Assembly: GCF_000473165.1 (NCBI RefSeq)
Contig: NZ_AXBE01000012.1
Span: 1-45,642, forward strand
Direction of reading: 5' to 3'
Length of the DNA stretch: 45,642 nt
Source: Leisingera aquimarina DSM 24565
GTDB lineage: Bacteria; Pseudomonadota; Alphaproteobacteria; Rhodobacterales; Rhodobacteraceae
Positions 44,004-45,642 of the stretch are shown here, in pieces. Each line of letters begins with the position of its first letter. The first letter of the stretch is position 1. The position numbers and the translations under genes are program-made. The notes beneath the pieces were generated by a model that saw only the letters and a program-made list of their open reading frames with translations, was not told the DNA's origin and ran no database searches.

Positions 44004-44423
44004 ATGGACGAGGATGAATCAATTTCAATCTACAAAGCCATTCCCGGTGGTGAGGAGCTTTTGGGTTGGTTTGGCAAAGTGCCCAATTTCCATGATGCGG
44101 AAGTCCTGGACTTGCATCTAAAACGCAAGGGGCGCTCAACGCTACGACTGCACGCGTGGAACATGACTAGCAAAGTCAGGAACGGTTACTTTGTACTGGA
44201 AAAGCACGCGGTTGTAGAGTTTTCGATTGGTCGAATAGTTACCTTGGAGCTTGGTGATTTCAACCATCAGAATGTCATTGATGGGCTGACTATTTCACGC
44301 GTAGAAGTCGGCGAGAACAGCCAAGCTTTTGAATTGCTGTTGGAGCCGTCGTTTGGGCTGGCAGGGATTATTCGCGCGGAAGAGTTATCGGTTGCGTTCA
44401 TTCCTGGAAAGCCAGACAAATAA
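44004..44423 (+). CDS. Imm50-family immunity-like protein (orphan)
   Basis: 139 residues from ATG 44004 (MDEDESISIYKAIPGGEELL). The core GKVPNFHDAEVLDLHLKRKG resembles Imm50 immunity proteins (FHDAEVxxL pattern), with alternating beta strands after it (STLRLHAWNM, VVEFSIGRIVTLELGDFN). Immunity proteins neutralise a cognate contact-dependent or polymorphic toxin. No toxin or secretion gene is nearby, so it is an orphan or a remnant of a lost pair. The family call rests on a short pattern and should be treated as tentative. Confidence 0.6.
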   Translation: MDEDESISIYKAIPGGEELLGWFGKVPNFHDAEVLDLHLKRKGRSTLRLHAWNMTSKVRNGYFVLEKHAVVEFSIGRIVTLELGDFNHQNVIDGLTISRVEVGENSQAFELLLEPSFGLAGIIRAEELSVAFIPGKPDK

Positions 44424-44864
44424 CTTTCCTTCAACGACCGCGTAGTCTGCGCTATGCAGTCTTGTGGTCGAAGGATCTTGAACGTCCGCTCTGCGCCGTT
44501 TGCTACGTGCTGCACCGGCGAGAGGCAACCAGGTGGCCGACGGCAACTGTGGGCTCTGAGCTGCCTTGCAGCACCGCAGCGGGCTGATCACCGTCCTGGA
44601 CCAATGCCGTCGCTGTCGCGGGTGACCCCAGTCAGCCCAAAGCGGACATGCTTTACCAGAACGTCGGGCGGGAAATTGGCTTTCGCTGCACGAGCAGTCG
44701 GAGTTCATGGCCAGCCTTGAAAGCGGACCTTCTTGGAAAAGCGAAACAACTCCGAGCCTCGCAACGAGAGAAAAACATCTTCAAAGTTGACTGACAGAGC
44801 CGTACGAAGAGTTAGTGCTTTCCACCCAATGCGAGCAAACGATTTAGACGAAGGAAATTTTTTA
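44424..44864. other. About 440-base spacer without a supported gene
   Basis: Open frames in this stretch lack motifs, and the reading frames on both strands look like shadows. Two similar stretches containing GTCCGC/GCGGAC in opposite orientation (near 44480 and 44642) hint at a degenerate repeat of a type seen between genes in this bacterial group. That is a weak impression. Confidence 0.3.
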
Positions 44865-45164
44865 ATGCCTAGCCACATAGATTCCTCGCTCGAAACCCTC
44901 ATCGCGCATGGTGCGACGCCAACTGGAATTGTTGATGCCCTTCGGAAACCCGGTGGAAGCCCGTTCTTCAGATGCGCGCTTCAAGTGACCCCTTATGACT
45001 ATGGGCTGCGCCACGCAAAGGACGCAGGTATTTCATCCGAAAGCGACTATAACGAGGCTATGGCTAAGGCCTGTCGCGAAAACGGTGTCCAAGTCGTCGC
45101 GATCACGGACCATTTTCGCTATGATGCTTCAGTGTCGTTAGCTGAGTGTCTTCGGGAAAATTGA
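44865..45164 (+). pseudogene. N-terminal stub of a PHP-domain/TrlF-like protein, cut by IS3
   Basis: 99 residues from ATG 44865 (MPSHIDSSLETLIAHGATPT). GSPFFRCALQVTPYDYG and VQVVAITDHFRYDASVSLAE look like the start of a PHP phosphoesterase domain (the ITDH motif is its metal site) as found at the N-terminus of TrlF-type AAA-like ATPases. Those proteins are usually several hundred residues longer. The frame meets TGA exactly where an IS3 end begins (TGAGCGGCCCCG at 45162), so the rest is displaced or lost. A defence-type role is only a guess from family reputation. Confidence 0.55.
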
Positions 45165-45642
45165 GCGGCCCCGCTTGAGTGGTCCAAGTTGAAAGTTAGT
45201 GCATGGTTGGCCTTTGGTCTACCGGAACAATGGCCTCTGGAGCCGGTGGGCGGTAGCCCAGAGCACTGTGTGGTCGTCTGGTGTTGTAGTGTTTTCTCCA
45301 ACTTTCGATGATGATCTGGGCTTCCCGCAGCGAGTAAAAGACCTCACCGTTCAGCAGCTCGTCGCGCATGCGCCCGTTGAAGCTTTCGCAATATCCGTTC
45401 TCCCACGGTGACCCGGGTTCGATGAATGCGGTCTTAGCCCCAACTGCTTTGATCCAGCCTCTGACGGCCTCAGCTATGAATTCGGGGCCGTTGTCAGACC
45501 TGATGTAAGCAGGCACGCCCCGAAGAATGAACAGGTCGGTCAGAACATCAATGACCTCGGTCGAGTTCAGCTGCCGCCTCACCCGGGTCGCCAAACATTC
45601 CCGACTGTGTTCGTCCAGAATATTCAATGTCCTGAACGCTCG
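45162..45642 (-). mobile_element. IS3-family insertion sequence, partial (right end beyond window)
   Basis: The left end appears to begin at TGAGCGGCCCCG (45162), where the PHP gene frame stops. It contains the 3' part of a transposase on the minus strand. The other end is outside the window, so no target duplication can be checked. Confidence 0.7.
45196..45642 (-). CDS. IS3-family transposase OrfB, C-terminal part (5' end outside window)
   Basis: Open to the window edge; read from there it gives [14 protein letters not shown]. The rve integrase core is visible: [18 protein letters not shown] (second Asp) and [20 protein letters not shown] (catalytic Glu), then [20 protein letters not shown] at the C-terminus. 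These are diagnostic of IS3 OrfB. The first Asp lies beyond the window edge or in the missing part. It differs from the IS3 scrap at 15842-16027, so two IS3 subgroups are present. Confidence 0.93.
   Translation of the reverse strand, partial: RAFRTLNILDEHSRECLATRVRRQLNSTEVIDVLTDLFILRGVPAYIRSDNGPEFIAEAVRGWIKAVGAKTAFIEPGSPWENGYCESFNGRMRDELLNGEVFYSLREAQIIIESWRKHYNTRRPHSALGYRPPAPEAIVPVDQRPTMH

Noticed and set aside
1..45642. CRISPR array, tRNA, rRNA or prophage
   Set aside because: No spaced direct repeats, no cloverleaf-like tRNA sequence and no phage structural gene was noticed on either strand.

Overview
The window looks like chromosome or large-replicon DNA from a Rhodobacteraceae (Roseobacter-group) alphaproteobacterium. 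The grounds are high GC and codon use, many 4-base ATGA gene overlaps, FNR-like sites of the TTGAY-N4-RTCAA type, and transposase families common in that group. This is inference from sequence character; no 16S or marker gene is present. No tRNA, rRNA or CRISPR array was seen.

Region A (1-29.7 kb) is a long, IS-interrupted redox/stress island. It opens with a tight operon of an AMP-forming acyl-CoA synthetase, a fused E1 alpha-beta 2-oxoacid dehydrogenase (single-base frameshift), an E2 and an acyl carrier protein. After a truncated Ca2+/cation antiporter come an AMP/thymidine phosphorylase, a PRPP synthetase and an FtsH-like protease. An IS graveyard (9.6-12.6 kb) precedes a P-type cation ATPase. 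Then follow a VIT1/CCC1-type transporter, a site-2 protease with CBS domains, a flavodoxin-fold quinone reductase, and a minus-strand operon of tandem universal stress protein, FocA/NirC channel and host-attachment-family protein. Next are a DUF4405-like membrane protein, a phosphotransferase/P-loop kinase fusion, UspA, an HlyD-RbbA-ABC2 operon and a small cytochrome c. Five convincing FNR/Dnr-like dyads (near 16.67, 17.43, 21.47, 22.15 and 29.12 kb) lie upstream of these genes, so I read the 16.7-29.7 kb segment as a co-regulated low-oxygen/NO-responsive regulon.

Region B (29.7-32.7 kb) is a second universal stress gene, broken by an in-frame TAG and by a complete IS21-family element (istA/istB with recognisable terminal inverted repeats).

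Region C (32.8-43.8 kb) has visibly lower GC. It starts with an FMN azoreductase and then holds a compact catabolic locus: amidase, CE4-fold cyclic imide/ureide hydrolase-like protein, TRZ/ATZ-type amidohydrolase, DUF1989 protein and a LysR regulator, divergent from a complete nucleoside/BMP-type ABC importer (ATPase, two permeases, binding protein). I propose an uptake and ring-opening nitrogen-scavenging pathway for an amino-substituted N-heterocycle. This is the best candidate for an undescribed system.

Region D (43.8-45.6 kb) is accessory: an orphan Imm50-like immunity protein, an unexplained spacer, the N-terminal stub of a PHP/TrlF-like protein, and an IS3-family element that cuts it and runs off the window.
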